In this document: positions 9,901 to 18,497 of the stretch, one piece after another
Numbering within the stretch: position 1 is the first letter of the stretch
Layout of the letters: each line of letters begins with the position of its first letter
DNA from: Byssovorax sp.
Lineage (GTDB): Bacteria > Myxococcota_A > Polyangia > Polyangiales > Polyangiaceae
Assembly: GCA_025362495.1 (NCBI GenBank)
Contig: JANYGI010000113.1
Span: 1 to 64,000, forward strand
Reading direction: 5' to 3'
DNA: 64,000 nt
Made by a program: the position numbers and the translations under genes
Notes under the pieces: model-generated
The model's database searches: none
What the model saw: the letters and a program-made list of their open reading frames with translations, nothing else
Told to the model about the DNA's origin: nothing

Positions 9901-12625
9901 GACGGCCGACGCGCTCGTCACGGTGGAGCGCTCGGGGATCTACACGCAGCGGCGCGTGACGCTCTCGGGCCCGATGCCGACCATCGACGTGCCCGTGACC
10001 GGCGACCTCCGCCCCAACGCGTTCGTGTCGGTGCTGCTGGTCCGCGGGCGCACCAAGGCCGCGCCCGAGAAGGCCGACAAGGCCGACGTCGGGGCCCCCG
10101 CGTTCCGCCTGGGCTACGCGCCGATCCCGGTGAACCCCGAGGCGCGACGCCTGACGATCGCCTTGAAACCAAGCAAGAACGAGCTCGGGCCGGGCGACAC
10201 GGTCGACGTCGATCTCGACGTGAAGGATCGCGCGGGCAAGCCGGCGCGCGCCGAGATCACGCTCTACGCCGTCGACGAGGGCGTGCTCTCGCTCATCGGC
10301 TACAAGACGCCGGATCCGATCCCGATCTTCGGCGCGCCCCGCTCGCTCAAGGTGACGACGGGCGAGTCGCGCACCGAGCTCGCGAAGCTGCTCAACCCGT
10401 TCGCGGCGCTCGGCCTCGACAAGGGGCTCGAGGGCGGCGGCGGCGGCGAGGGCGGCGTGCGCAAGGATTTCAAGGCCAGCGCGTACTTCAACCCGTCGCT
10501 CGTCACCGACGCGGCGGGCCACGCGCACGCCAGCTTCAAGCTGCCCGACAACCTGACGACGTTCCGGATCATGGCCGTCGCCGCGGCCGAGGACGATCGC
10601 TTCGGCTACGCGCAGGATCGCGTGACGGTGAGCCGCCCGCTGATGGCGCGGCCGGCGTTCCCGCGCTTCGTGCGCGTCGGCGACAAGCTCGACGCCGGCA
10701 TCATGATCACCTCGAAGGGCTTACCGAAAGCGAAGATCGACGTCACCGCCACGGTCGACGGGCTGACGCTCGAGGGCGACGCCAGCAAGTCGATCGATCT
10801 CGACGCCAACAGCTCGGCCGAGGTCCGCTTCGCGCTGGCGGCGCCCCGCGTCGGCAAGGCCAAGATCCGCTTCAAGATCAAGGGCGCCGGCGCCGAGGAC
10901 AGCGTCGAGATCACCCGCGACGTGAAGGTGCCGATGGTGCTCGAGGCCGTCGCGCTCTACGGCGACACCACCAAGGCCAGCGGCGAGAAGCTCGGCGATC
11001 TCTCGGCGATCCGCGACGACGTCGGCGGGCTCGACGTCAGCCTCTCGTCGACCGCGCTGGTCGGCCTTAACAGCGGCCTGGAGCAGCTCGTCCAGTACCC
11101 CTACGGCTGCACCGAGCAGCTCGTGAGCCGCCTCGTGCCGCTCTTGCCGCTGCGCGATCTCGCGCGCGACTACCACGCGGATCTGCCGAAGGATCTCGAT
11201 CCGGTGATCACCAAGGCCATCACCGACATCCTCTCGCACCAGCGCGGCGACGGCGGCTTCGGCTTCTGGGCCGAGTCGACCACCGCCAACCCCTGGGTCA
11301 CGGCGTACGCGCTCTGGGGGCTCTCCACGGCAAAGCGGCACAAGGTCGTCGTGCCCGAGCGCGCCATCGCCGACGCGACGTCGTACCTGCGCCGAGAGCT
11401 GCCGGAGATGTGGAAGAACAACAGCGCGACGCTCCTGGCGAGCGGGCCGTTCATCCTCGACGTGCTCGCCGAGAACGGCGAGCCGGATCCGGGCAACGTC
11501 GGCAAGCTCTTCGATCGCCGCGAGGATCTCCCGCTCTTCGCGCGCGCGCAGCTCCTTCACGCCATGGTCCTCTCGAAGAGCGACGCCGCGCAGATCGAGA
11601 AGCTCACCGCCGAGATCGAGGGCCACGTTCGCCTCGACGCCAACACCGCGAAGGCCGTCGCCAACGAGGGCGATCGCTACGCCGTGCTGATGGACTCCGA
11701 GGCGCGGACCTCGGCCCTGGTGCTGCGCGGGCTGATCGCGGCGCGCCCGTCGCACCCGCTCGGCTCCAAGCTGGCGATGGGCCTCCTCGCGGTCCGCCGC
11801 GGCGGCACCTGGCGCAACACGCAGGAGACGGCGTGGTCGCTCCTCGCGCTCGACGACTACCGGAAGGCGCAGGAGAAGGTCGAGCCGGACTTCACGGCGC
11901 ACGTGTTCCTCGGCGAGGCCGAGCTCTACAGGGCTGCGTTTCACGGCAAATCACTCGAGAACCCGAAGACCTCGGTCCCCACCGCGGGCCTCGTCGCCGG
12001 GAGCGGCGCGGTGCTCTCGTTCGACGTCGAGGGGCAGGGGAGGCTCTTCTACGAGGCGCGCCTCCGCTACGCGACGAGGGCGCTCCCGCAGAAGGGAATG
12101 GATCGCGGGTTCTTCATCAAGAAAACGCTGCGCGCCGTGACCACCGAGGGCCTGGAAAGCGCGCTGAAGATCGTCCCCGAGACGGGCCTGACGGCGTTCA
12201 AGGGCGGCGATCTCATCCTCGCCGACGTCGTCGTCGTCACGCCGTCGCCGCGCGAGATCGTCGTCATCGACGATCCGCTCCCAGCCGGCTTCGAGGCCGT
12301 CGACGCGCACCTCGCGACGACCGGCGCGCGCTACGACGTGGACTCGGCCGACGCGCGATCGGGCGGCGACGACGAGGACGACGACGCCGACAAGCGCGCC
12401 GCCGGCGGCATGTACGGAGCGAGCAGCTTCCTCCGCGAGATCCGCGACGACCGCGTGCTCTTCTTCGTCGATCACCTCTCGGCGGGCATGTTCCGTTATC
12501 GCTACCTCGCGCGCGCCACGACCAACGGATCGTTCGTCCTCCCGCCGACCAAGGTGGAAGAGATGTACACGCCCGAGGTCTTCGGCCGCACCGGCGCGAG
12601 CCAGATCACGATCACCCCGCGCTGA
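6917..12625 (+). CDS. Bacterial alpha-2-macroglobulin lipoprotein (YfhM-like)
   Basis: This 1902-residue protein is a bacterial alpha-2-macroglobulin, a periplasmic protease trap that uses a reactive thioester. It starts MAIKNRLRF and has a lipoprotein signal ending ATSMAC. The N-terminal half contains macroglobulin-type beta domains, including SDRGIYRPGDTVRLKG. The thioester motif is intact in YPYGCTEQ, with the cysteine at residue 1398, and is followed by the helical alpha/alpha toroid with GGFGFWAES. An acidic Asp/Glu-rich insert lies near residue 1820. The penicillin-binding protein 1C gene follows by 25 bp, the classical pairing, in which the trap is thought to protect the wall where PbpC works. 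Family assignment is strong. Confidence 0.95.
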   Translation: MAIKNRLRFRLAPLVVTVIATSMACIQGARAPIVEPRGTLAPDGQEAGLAVPEGPFGVVFGSPKGATIDPSEVTLVFNRPMRALDTAENQAAPPVIIKPAIAGRWNWVGTSGIQFVPEGRELPRATEFTVEVPAGTRSLDGSAMPKPYVLRFSTVRPKLLSISPSGNYGGDAIEPAAAFTLRFNQPVDDAEVARTLSIVVGDPPVRVAFDVKRPDPKNEQLVQLVPRAKLPLASPVQVSADGSLRGREGPLAANEPRNESFSTYGPLAFKRVICSDDTPHKRCASDDGFTIELTNPVKIKEIKRALKIEPAIAVRWPRWFDDDDVTQTIQVWGRFVPGRTYHARLAAASIKDVHGQPLAREMNETVAFDDYWPTADIGVRGSLFDAASRRPIPVASVNVKTLELVTAPLDEKTILDHHDGKPLRFRDLGALPGAKTSTLHPAAAINSPATHPVDPAEVLGGKDRRGPMMIGISYNSRPGTPAARTTESTSEVAITDLAISAKVSPHGSLVWITRLSTGAPVAGATVSIARPDGPHLVDVTTDADGFAPIPESAFVPSASVEKAVIFARLGDDWAYHRVNQTVDGYRFGVYADLSPEHPFGMIFSDRGIYRPGDTVRLKGIFRDEARSGTTTPAGRSVDLDVESSDGQPLTKLTIPLSAFGTLSADVKIPDSGRLGSYRVQAHVQGSARGYPDVGADFEVAEYRAAEFKASVQSDHPSYIRGDSASWTARGDYLFGAPMSGADVHLDVTRSETYFSPPGFDGFTTDDGAYQSGVPEASQRQYQVQTARAKLDPKGAATLAAPLAMPGQRGPELVTCEADITDLSRQMISASTSAIVHPGEFYVALDGGADLFLKPGDPAKPRVLAVDPKGAKIPGVAVKIDLVQRKWTVAKQAVGGGFRTQSSLVDSVLASCTVTTGSDPASCSLLPPSAGYYLLHATAIDRRKNPLGSSVGIYVTGDVGETSWGDNDKQAVDLVADRKSYEIGQTAHILVKSPFKTADALVTVERSGIYTQRRVTLSGPMPTIDVPVTGDLRPNAFVSVLLVRGRTKAAPEKADKADVGAPAFRLGYAPIPVNPEARRLTIALKPSKNELGPGDTVDVDLDVKDRAGKPARAEITLYAVDEGVLSLIGYKTPDPIPIFGAPRSLKVTTGESRTELAKLLNPFAALGLDKGLEGGGGGEGGVRKDFKASAYFNPSLVTDAAGHAHASFKLPDNLTTFRIMAVAAAEDDRFGYAQDRVTVSRPLMARPAFPRFVRVGDKLDAGIMITSKGLPKAKIDVTATVDGLTLEGDASKSIDLDANSSAEVRFALAAPRVGKAKIRFKIKGAGAEDSVEITRDVKVPMVLEAVALYGDTTKASGEKLGDLSAIRDDVGGLDVSLSSTALVGLNSGLEQLVQYPYGCTEQLVSRLVPLLPLRDLARDYHADLPKDLDPVITKAITDILSHQRGDGGFGFWAESTTANPWVTAYALWGLSTAKRHKVVVPERAIADATSYLRRELPEMWKNNSATLLASGPFILDVLAENGEPDPGNVGKLFDRREDLPLFARAQLLHAMVLSKSDAAQIEKLTAEIEGHVRLDANTAKAVANEGDRYAVLMDSEARTSALVLRGLIAARPSHPLGSKLAMGLLAVRRGGTWRNTQETAWSLLALDDYRKAQEKVEPDFTAHVFLGEAELYRAAFHGKSLENPKTSVPTAGLVAGSGAVLSFDVEGQGRLFYEARLRYATRALPQKGMDRGFFIKKTLRAVTTEGLESALKIVPETGLTAFKGGDLILADVVVVTPSPREIVVIDDPLPAGFEAVDAHLATTGARYDVDSADARSGGDDEDDDADKRAAGGMYGASSFLREIRDDRVLFFVDHLSAGMFRYRYLARATTNGSFVLPPTKVEEMYTPEVFGRTGASQITITPR

Positions 12626-12650
12626 ACGCGATCCATCCACGAGAACGAGC

Positions 12651-15116
12651 ATGAAGGTGGAGGCGAGCCGGGTCCGTCGCGCGCTCGCCTTCTGTTGGTC
12701 GCGCGCCGGCAAGCGCGCGCTCCTCGCGCTCGCGGCGCTCCTCGTCGCGCCGTGGGTCGCGCTCGTCGTCGCTGCCGCGTTCACCTCGCTGCCGCCCGAG
12801 CTCGCCGAAGGCAAGGCCGCGAGCACGGGCGCGGTGCTGCGCGATCGCCACGGGGTCGTCCTCCGCGAGCTCCGCGCCGACGACGGCGCCCGCGCCCGGT
12901 GGGTGCCGCTCGACGCCTCCGGCGATCGCATCGCCCGCGCGGTGATTGCCGCGGAAGATCGCCGCTTCTACCTGCACCCGGGCGTCGATCCGTTCGCCAT
13001 GATCCGCGCCGCCGGGCAGGCCGTCGCCCATCGGCGGATCGTCTCCGGCGCGTCGACGCTCACGCAGCAGCTCGCGCGCGCGCTCGTGAAGCGGCCGCGC
13101 ACCCTCCGCGGCAAGTTCGGCGAGGCGGCGCTGGCGCTGCGGATCGAGTGGTCGCTGAGCAAGCGCGAGATCCTCGAGCAGTACGTCAACCGCGTCAGCT
13201 TCGGCCCGGGGCTCCGCGGGATCGAGGCCGCGAGCCGCTTCTACTTCGACAAGCCCTCGGTCGATCTCTCGCTCGCCGAGGCCGCGGCGCTCGCGGGGAT
13301 CCCGCGCGGACCTTCCGTCTACGATCCGAAGCGCGGCACCGGGCGCCTCCAGCGGCGCCGCGATCGCGTCCTCGAGCGCCTCGCGGATGCCGGCCTCGCC
13401 ACGCGCGCCGACGTGCAGCAAGCGCAGCGCGAGCCGCTGGTGATCGCGCCCGCGGGCGGCGGATCGGGCGCCCCGCACCTCGTCCGCGGCCTGATGTCCG
13501 GCGCCCTCGACGAGGCCCTCGGGCCGCTGCGCAACCGCACGTCCGAGCTCACGCTCACCGTCGATCGCGGCCTCCAGCGCGAGATCGAGGTCCTCGCGCA
13601 GCAGACGGTCAAGGGCCTCGCCTCGCGCCACGTCACCGCCGCGGCGGTCGTCGTCCTCGACAACGCGAGCGGCGAGATCCTCGCGTACGTCGGCTCGCCC
13701 GACATCGAGGACGAAGCGCACCTCGGCCACAACGACGGCGTCCTCGCGCTCCGACAGCCGGGCTCGGCGCTCAAGCCGTTCGTCTACCAGCTGGCGATGG
13801 AGCGCCTCGGGTACACGGCCGCGACGGTGCTCCCCGACGTCGAGCTCTACCTGCCCACGCGCGACGGCGACTACCACCCGAACAACTACGACGGGCGATT
13901 TCACGGCCCGGTGCGCGCGCGCGAGGCCCTCGCCAACTCGTACAACGTGCCCGCGGTGATCACCGCCGACGCGGTCGGCCCGGGGCGCGTGCTCGATCGT
14001 TTCCACGACCTCGGCATGCGCTCGCTCACCGACGACGCCGAGCACTACGGCGCGGCGATCGCCCTCGGCGACGGCGAGGTGCGCCTGCTCGATCTCGCGA
14101 ACGCCTACGCCACGCTGGCCCGCGGCGGCGTGTGGAGATCGATCGTCGCGGTGAAGAGCGCGCTCGCGAAAGACGGCGCCCCGCTCGCGCTCCCGCCGCG
14201 AGAGAGCCGCCGCGTGATGGACGAGCCCACCTCGTTCGTGATCACCGACATCCTCGCCGACCGCGCCGCGCGGATCTCCTCGTTCGGCGAGGGCAACGTC
14301 CTCGAGCTCCCGTTCCCGGTCGCCGCGAAGACGGGCACGTCGAAGGGCTACCGCGACAACCTCACCGTCGGCTTCACGCCCGACGTCACCGTCGCCGTCT
14401 GGGTCGGCAACTTCGACGGCTCGCCGATGGAAGGCGTCAGCGGCGTCAGCGGCGCGGGCCCGCTCTTCCACGGCGCGATGCTCGCCGCGGCGCGCGCGCG
14501 GCCCGTCGCCGAATTCACGCGTCCGGTAGGGCAAATCGAGGAGATCCAGGTCTGCTCGCTCTCGGGCGAGCGCCCCGGCCCCGGCTGCGATCACCGCCGT
14601 CAGGAGATCTTCGCGCGCGGGGCAGAGCGCTCCACCGCCCCCACGGCCACCTGCTCGATGCACGAGCGCGTGCTCATCGACAAGCGCAACGGCCTCCGCG
14701 CCGGCAGCACGTGCCCGCGCGCCGAGGTCGAGGAGCGCACCTTCGAAACGTTCGACGCCCGCCTCGCCGCGTGGGCTCGCACCGCCGGCCGGAACCTCGC
14801 GCCGGATCGTCGATCGCCGCTCTGCCCCGGCGCCAACGAGCCCTCGCCCTCGCCGGTGCGCGGCAGCCTTCGCCTCGCGTACCCGCCCGAGGGAGCGCTC
14901 TTCGCCATCGATCCCGGCGCCGCGAGCCGCCAGTCGATCCGCCTCCGCGCCGACGTGCCGCCCCAGGTGCGCGAGGTCCGCTTCGTCGTCGATGGCGTCC
15001 CGCGCGTCGCGGCCTCGCCCTTCGCGATCGACTGGACGCTCGCGCCGGGCCACCACCGGGTCCGCGTCGAGGCCGACGGCCTCGGCGGCGACGAGGTCGA
15101 GATCACCGTCGAGTGA
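12651..15116 (+). CDS. pbpC: Penicillin-binding protein 1C
   Basis: This bifunctional peptidoglycan synthase has 821 residues. An N-terminal membrane anchor (LLALAALLVAPWVALVVAAAF) precedes a glycosyltransferase domain with catalytic Glu102 in AAEDRRF and the motif STLTQQLAR. The transpeptidase domain has S372-A-L-K375, S430-Y-N and K560-T-G, so all three active-site motifs are intact. The C-terminal ~90 residues form the beta domain typical of PbpC (LAYPPEGALFAIDPG onward). It is presumably cotranscribed with the alpha-2-macroglobulin gene 25 bp upstream. The start at ATG 12651 gives the expected short cytoplasmic tail. Confidence 0.95.
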   Translation: MKVEASRVRRALAFCWSRAGKRALLALAALLVAPWVALVVAAAFTSLPPELAEGKAASTGAVLRDRHGVVLRELRADDGARARWVPLDASGDRIARAVIAAEDRRFYLHPGVDPFAMIRAAGQAVAHRRIVSGASTLTQQLARALVKRPRTLRGKFGEAALALRIEWSLSKREILEQYVNRVSFGPGLRGIEAASRFYFDKPSVDLSLAEAAALAGIPRGPSVYDPKRGTGRLQRRRDRVLERLADAGLATRADVQQAQREPLVIAPAGGGSGAPHLVRGLMSGALDEALGPLRNRTSELTLTVDRGLQREIEVLAQQTVKGLASRHVTAAAVVVLDNASGEILAYVGSPDIEDEAHLGHNDGVLALRQPGSALKPFVYQLAMERLGYTAATVLPDVELYLPTRDGDYHPNNYDGRFHGPVRAREALANSYNVPAVITADAVGPGRVLDRFHDLGMRSLTDDAEHYGAAIALGDGEVRLLDLANAYATLARGGVWRSIVAVKSALAKDGAPLALPPRESRRVMDEPTSFVITDILADRAARISSFGEGNVLELPFPVAAKTGTSKGYRDNLTVGFTPDVTVAVWVGNFDGSPMEGVSGVSGAGPLFHGAMLAAARARPVAEFTRPVGQIEEIQVCSLSGERPGPGCDHRRQEIFARGAERSTAPTATCSMHERVLIDKRNGLRAGSTCPRAEVEERTFETFDARLAAWARTAGRNLAPDRRSPLCPGANEPSPSPVRGSLRLAYPPEGALFAIDPGAASRQSIRLRADVPPQVREVRFVVDGVPRVAASPFAIDWTLAPGHHRVRVEADGLGGDEVEITVE

Positions 15117-15140
15117 TCCCGGGCCTCGCCTCCGGCGACA

Positions 15141-16232
15141 TCACTTCTTCTTCGGAGCCACCTTCGGAGCGGGCTTGGCGATCGGCGCCTTGGCGGGAGG
15201 TGCCTTGGCGCCGGGCTTTCCTGCCGGCTTCGGCAGCTCGGAAGGCACGGCCTCTCCCGGCTGCGGCGGCGCGACGGGCGGGTGAGCGAGCTTCACCTTC
15301 TCCAGATCCGCGCGCGAAGGCGCCGTCTTCGGCACCGTCACCGCCTTGATCCCGTGCTTCACGGCCTCTTCGCAGCCGAGCGCCACGCCGGTGTCGACGC
15401 CGTCGATGCGCATGATCTTGAACTCCACGCGCCGGTTCTTCTCGCGCGCGGGCTCGCTCTCGCCGGGATCGATCTGGCAGTGGCTCCCGTAGCCCTGGGC
15501 GTGCATCCGCCGCTTGTCGACGCTGCGCTTTCCCAGTGCGTCGAGCACGGCCTGAGCGCGGCTCTTCGTCAGCTGCGCGTTGCTCGCGTCGGTCCCGACC
15601 TTGTCGGCGTGGCCGGCGACCTCGAGATACTCGATCTGCGGATGATCGTTGATGACGTAGGCGATCTCGTCGAGCAGGCCCTGCGAGGCCGGCTCGATCG
15701 TGGCCTTGCCGAAGGCGAAGAGGATCTTCTCGTTGATCTTCACCTCGGTCTTCGTGACTTGCACGCGAGGCGCCTTGTCGGGACAGCCATCTTCGTCCTC
15801 GAAGCCGTTCTTCGTCTCGGGCTCGTTGGGGCATTTGTCGGCGTCGCCGAGGATGCCATCGCCGTCGGGATCCGGTGATTTGCAGCCATCTTTCGGATCG
15901 GGCTGCAAGCCGTCTTCCTTCTCGTTCGGGCAGCGATCGGCGTCGCCGACGATGCCGTCGCCGTCGGGATCGGTCGATTTGCAGCCATCCTTCGGATCGG
16001 GCGGCAGCCCGTCTTCCTTCTCGAGCAGGCACTTGTCGGTGCCGTCGTCGGGGATCCCGTCGCCGTCGGCGTCGGCCGGCGGCTTCGGTGGCTCGGCGGC
16101 CGGCGGGGCCTTGGCCGGGGGGGGCTCGCAGCCGAGCGTGAGCCACGCGAACGGCGCGGCGAGGAGCAAGATCGCCGCGTGGCGGAGGATGCGGTGTCGA
16201 GGCCCGGATCGGAGAGCAGTAGGATTCGCCAT
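15141..16232 (-). CDS. OmpA-family lipoprotein with thrombospondin type 3 repeats
   Basis: The 363-residue protein starts MANPTALRSG after a good AAGGAG site and has a lipobox TLGC near residue 35. Next come calcium-binding-type repeats (DADGDGIPDD, DPDGDGIVGDADRCP, DPDGDGILGDADKCP), about 33 residues each, and then an OmpA peptidoglycan-binding domain (ILFAFGKATIEPAS, AGHADKVGT, KSRAQAVLDAL). The C-terminal tail is Lys/Pro/Ala-rich and basic. It probably tethers the outer membrane to the wall. The gene converges on pbpC with a 24-bp gap, which fits a cell-wall neighbourhood. Confidence 0.92.
   Translation of the reverse strand: MANPTALRSGPRHRILRHAAILLLAAPFAWLTLGCEPPPAKAPPAAEPPKPPADADGDGIPDDGTDKCLLEKEDGLPPDPKDGCKSTDPDGDGIVGDADRCPNEKEDGLQPDPKDGCKSPDPDGDGILGDADKCPNEPETKNGFEDEDGCPDKAPRVQVTKTEVKINEKILFAFGKATIEPASQGLLDEIAYVINDHPQIEYLEVAGHADKVGTDASNAQLTKSRAQAVLDALGKRSVDKRRMHAQGYGSHCQIDPGESEPAREKNRRVEFKIMRIDGVDTGVALGCEEAVKHGIKAVTVPKTAPSRADLEKVKLAHPPVAPPQPGEAVPSELPKPAGKPGAKAPPAKAPIAKPAPKVAPKKK
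15879..16077 (+). repeat. Near-identical 99-bp tandem repeat encoding TSP3 units
   Basis: Two adjacent 99-bp stretches, beginning near 15879 and 15978, are almost identical in DNA as well as protein. Each encodes a 33-residue calcium-type repeat of the OmpA-like lipoprotein on the minus strand. The second copy diverges in its last third. Such DNA similarity points to a recent duplication or to gene conversion. Confidence 0.7.
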
Positions 16233-16620
16233 GTCACTCCTTGGCTATTCAGCCTTTCGGCAGTCGTACCCGACCTGACGCGCGCGCGTCGAGGAATGAT
16301 CACGACCGCGTGCGCCGCGGCACGCCCGCACGCCGACCCTGGAAAAGTATCACCAGGTCGTCGCGTGGTTTCCTGCTCCGGTGCGAACGTGGATTGACCG
16401 CTCTCGAAATCGCGCGACGGTGCCAGTCGAGCGAGGGATCCCGCAGACGCCTTCTCTCCGACGGAGCGCCGCGGCGCCGACGGCGAGCGCCTGTTTGCCC
16501 GGCATGCGCGACATCGCGACCACCTCGACCGTGACGCCGCACGGCGTCGGCCCGACCCGCCGCCGCGATTACCTCGAGAAAGCTGGCGCGCGCGGCGAGC
16601 GCCGATGATAACTTCGCCCT
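16233..16620. other. Divergent intergenic region, no gene seen
   Basis: This 388-bp gap separates the OmpA-like gene (minus) and the surface-repeat gene (plus). Short open frames here have no coding bias. An AAGGAG site for the minus-strand gene lies at its left edge. It must hold both promoters, but no convincing -35/-10 pair was identified by eye. Confidence 0.6.
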
Positions 16621-18042
16621 GTGCTCGCCTCCTCCGCGCGCTCGCTCCTCGGCGGTAGCGCGCTCTGCCTCGTCCTCCTCGCGGCGCCTCACCTGGCCTT
16701 CGCGCAGGCGCCCCCGCCTCCCGCGGCGGCCGAGCCTCCGCCGGTGCCGCCCGCGCCCGGGCCATTGCCTGTCGTTCCCCCGGTGGTCCTCGCGCCGCCG
16801 GCGCCGCCCCCGCCTCAACCGGTGATCGTTCAGGAGATCATGCCGGGTCTGACGCCGTCGCGCCCTGCCGCTCCCGAGGACCCCGCGGACGAAGCCCCGC
16901 AGCTCACGATGCCGCGGCCACCGGATCTCCGCGACACGGCGCCTTATTTCCCCGTCAATTTCGCGCTGCTCCACCCGCTCAGCAGCAACGGCGGTATCCC
17001 CGATCTCCGCACCAACGTGGCCCTCGGCGTCATCCTCGATCGCGTCGGCTACGTCGATGGCTTCCAGGTCGCCGCCGTCAGCTCGATCACCCGCGATCTC
17101 CACGGATTCCAGCTCGGCGCGGCCGATCTCGTCGACGGCGCGTCCGACGGGGTCCAGCTCGGCGGCGTCTTCGCGTTTGGCGACGGTCCGTTCCGCGGCG
17201 CGCAGATCGCAGGCTTCCTGAGCTGGGCCGACTCGTCGCTCTCCGGACTCCAGCTCTCGGGGCTCATCAACCGCAGCACCAAAGCGGTCGAGGGCGCCCA
17301 GATCGCCGGCCTCACCAACTGGTCCAACGACGCCTTCACGGGCCTACAGCTCTCCGGCGCGCTCAACCAGGCCAAGGGGTACGCCCGCGGCGTCCAGCTC
17401 ACGGGCGGCATCAACGCGGCGTATGGCAACCTCGACGGCGTGCAGATTGGCACGTTCAACATCGGCAAGGTCCGCGGCCTCCAGCTCGGCCTCATCAACA
17501 TCTCGGCCGACACCGAGGGCACGCAGATCGGCGTCATCAACATCGCGCGCCGCTCGCAGGGCCTCCAGGTCGGCGTCGTCAACATCACCGACGCCCTCAA
17601 GGGCGAGTCGCTCGGCATCGCGAGCCTGCCGCGGGAAGGCGGCATTCACCTCATGCTCTGGGGCAGCAACAGCCTGTCGGGCAACCTCGGGGTGAAGTTC
17701 GGCAGCAAGGTGGTCTACAGCATCCTTTCGGGCGTCCTGTCCCGGGAAAACAAGCAGAACATCTACGGCGGCGGCATCACCATGGGCGTCCACGTCCCGA
17801 TCTTCCCGAGCCAGATCGACGGGCTCGCGATCTCGGGCGACGTCGGCGGGTATCGTGTGGTCCGCGATCCCGCGCCGAACACCCGCCACGACGAGGTCTA
17901 CAAGGGGCGAGTCCTGCTCTCGTACGAGATCGTCAAGCACTTCTCCTTCTTCGCGGGCGGCGGGGTGAAGATCGGTGTGCGCGGCGACGACAAGCTCGCT
18001 GTCACGCCGGGGCCGGAGATCTGCGGCGGCCTCGAGCTCTGA
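16621..18042 (+). CDS. Secreted surface-repeat protein (LA_2272-like GxQxGxxN repeats)
   Basis: The 473-residue product has a signal peptide (LCLVLLAAPHLAFAQA) and a ~50-residue Pro-rich linker. Residues 140-330 then form a run of short repeats of the form DGVQIGTFNIG, RGLQLGLINIS and QGLQVGVVNIT, spaced about 20 residues. This pattern matches proteins annotated as LA_2272-type surface repeat proteins and suggests a regular beta structure. The C-terminal part (YGGGITMGVHVPIF to the final CGGLEL) looks like outer-membrane beta strands. Location is probably the cell surface or outer membrane. The function is unknown. The GTG start has no strong ribosome binding site, but it places the signal peptide correctly. 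Confidence 0.7.
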   Translation: MLASSARSLLGGSALCLVLLAAPHLAFAQAPPPPAAAEPPPVPPAPGPLPVVPPVVLAPPAPPPPQPVIVQEIMPGLTPSRPAAPEDPADEAPQLTMPRPPDLRDTAPYFPVNFALLHPLSSNGGIPDLRTNVALGVILDRVGYVDGFQVAAVSSITRDLHGFQLGAADLVDGASDGVQLGGVFAFGDGPFRGAQIAGFLSWADSSLSGLQLSGLINRSTKAVEGAQIAGLTNWSNDAFTGLQLSGALNQAKGYARGVQLTGGINAAYGNLDGVQIGTFNIGKVRGLQLGLINISADTEGTQIGVINIARRSQGLQVGVVNITDALKGESLGIASLPREGGIHLMLWGSNSLSGNLGVKFGSKVVYSILSGVLSRENKQNIYGGGITMGVHVPIFPSQIDGLAISGDVGGYRVVRDPAPNTRHDEVYKGRVLLSYEIVKHFSFFAGGGVKIGVRGDDKLAVTPGPEICGGLEL

Positions 18043-18132
18043 CGGGACCGCCGTGCTGCGCCTTTCGTCGGCCCACGGTCGCACGGAAGAACTGTTGCCT
18101 TCGCGCGCGGGGTCGAGGTCTGATCCACGCGC

Positions 18133-18164
18133 TTGACAACGTATAAGCTGCGGCTTATACGTTG
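18133..18164 (+). promoter_or_regulatory. Promoter overlapped by a perfect 12-bp inverted repeat (ArsR operator)
   Basis: TTGACA at 18133-18138 and TTATAC at 18155-18160 are separated by 16 bp and could act as -35 and -10. A perfect palindrome overlies them: CAACGTATAAGC (18137-18148), the 4-bp spacer TGCG, and GCTTATACGTTG (18153-18164). ArsR-family repressors typically bind AT-containing 12-2-12-like palindromes, and this one ends 3 bp before the ArsR start codon. Autorepression is therefore likely. Transcription would begin at about the ATG, so the message may be leaderless. Confidence 0.75.
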
Positions 18165-18167
18165 CGC

Positions 18168-18497
18168 ATGCAGAGCGCAGTCGTGGCCGAGGACAAGGTC
18201 TTCCAGGCGCTGGCGGACCCCAGCCGCCGGGCGATCTTCGAGTCGCTCACGCGCGGCGAAGCTGCAGTGAAGGACCTCACCGCGCGCTTCGACATCTCGC
18301 AGCCGGCCATCTCCCAGCACCTCGCCGCGTTGAAAGACGCTGGCCTGGTGAAAGGCCGTCGCGAGGGGCGCTGTGTTTATTACAAGGTGGAACCGCGAGG
18401 GATGAAGCCGCTCCTCGACTGGATAGCGCACTACCGCGCCTTCTGGACGGAGCACGTCGATCGCCTCGAACAGCTGCTGGAGAAGATGGACGAATGA
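18168..18497 (+). CDS. ArsR-family winged-helix repressor
   Basis: The 109-residue regulator starts MQSAVVAEDKVFQALADPSRR, the usual N-terminus of the ArsR subgroup paired with SRPBCC proteins. The winged helix carries the recognition helix ISQPAISQHLAALKDAGLV and the wing GRREGRCVYYKVEP. No metal-binding cysteine pair (ELCVC type) is present, so it probably senses something other than a thiophilic metal. The next gene overlaps it by 4 bp (ATGA), and a perfect palindrome covers its promoter. The ATG at 18168 is preferred over the upstream TTG at 18162, which lies inside the operator. Confidence 0.93.
   Translation: MQSAVVAEDKVFQALADPSRRAIFESLTRGEAAVKDLTARFDISQPAISQHLAALKDAGLVKGRREGRCVYYKVEPRGMKPLLDWIAHYRAFWTEHVDRLEQLLEKMDE

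Noticed and set aside
12612-15056. Very long open frame antisense to pbpC
   Set aside because: Its product is Arg/Ala/Gly-rich with no domains, while the plus strand encodes complete PbpC motifs. It is an artefact of extreme GC.
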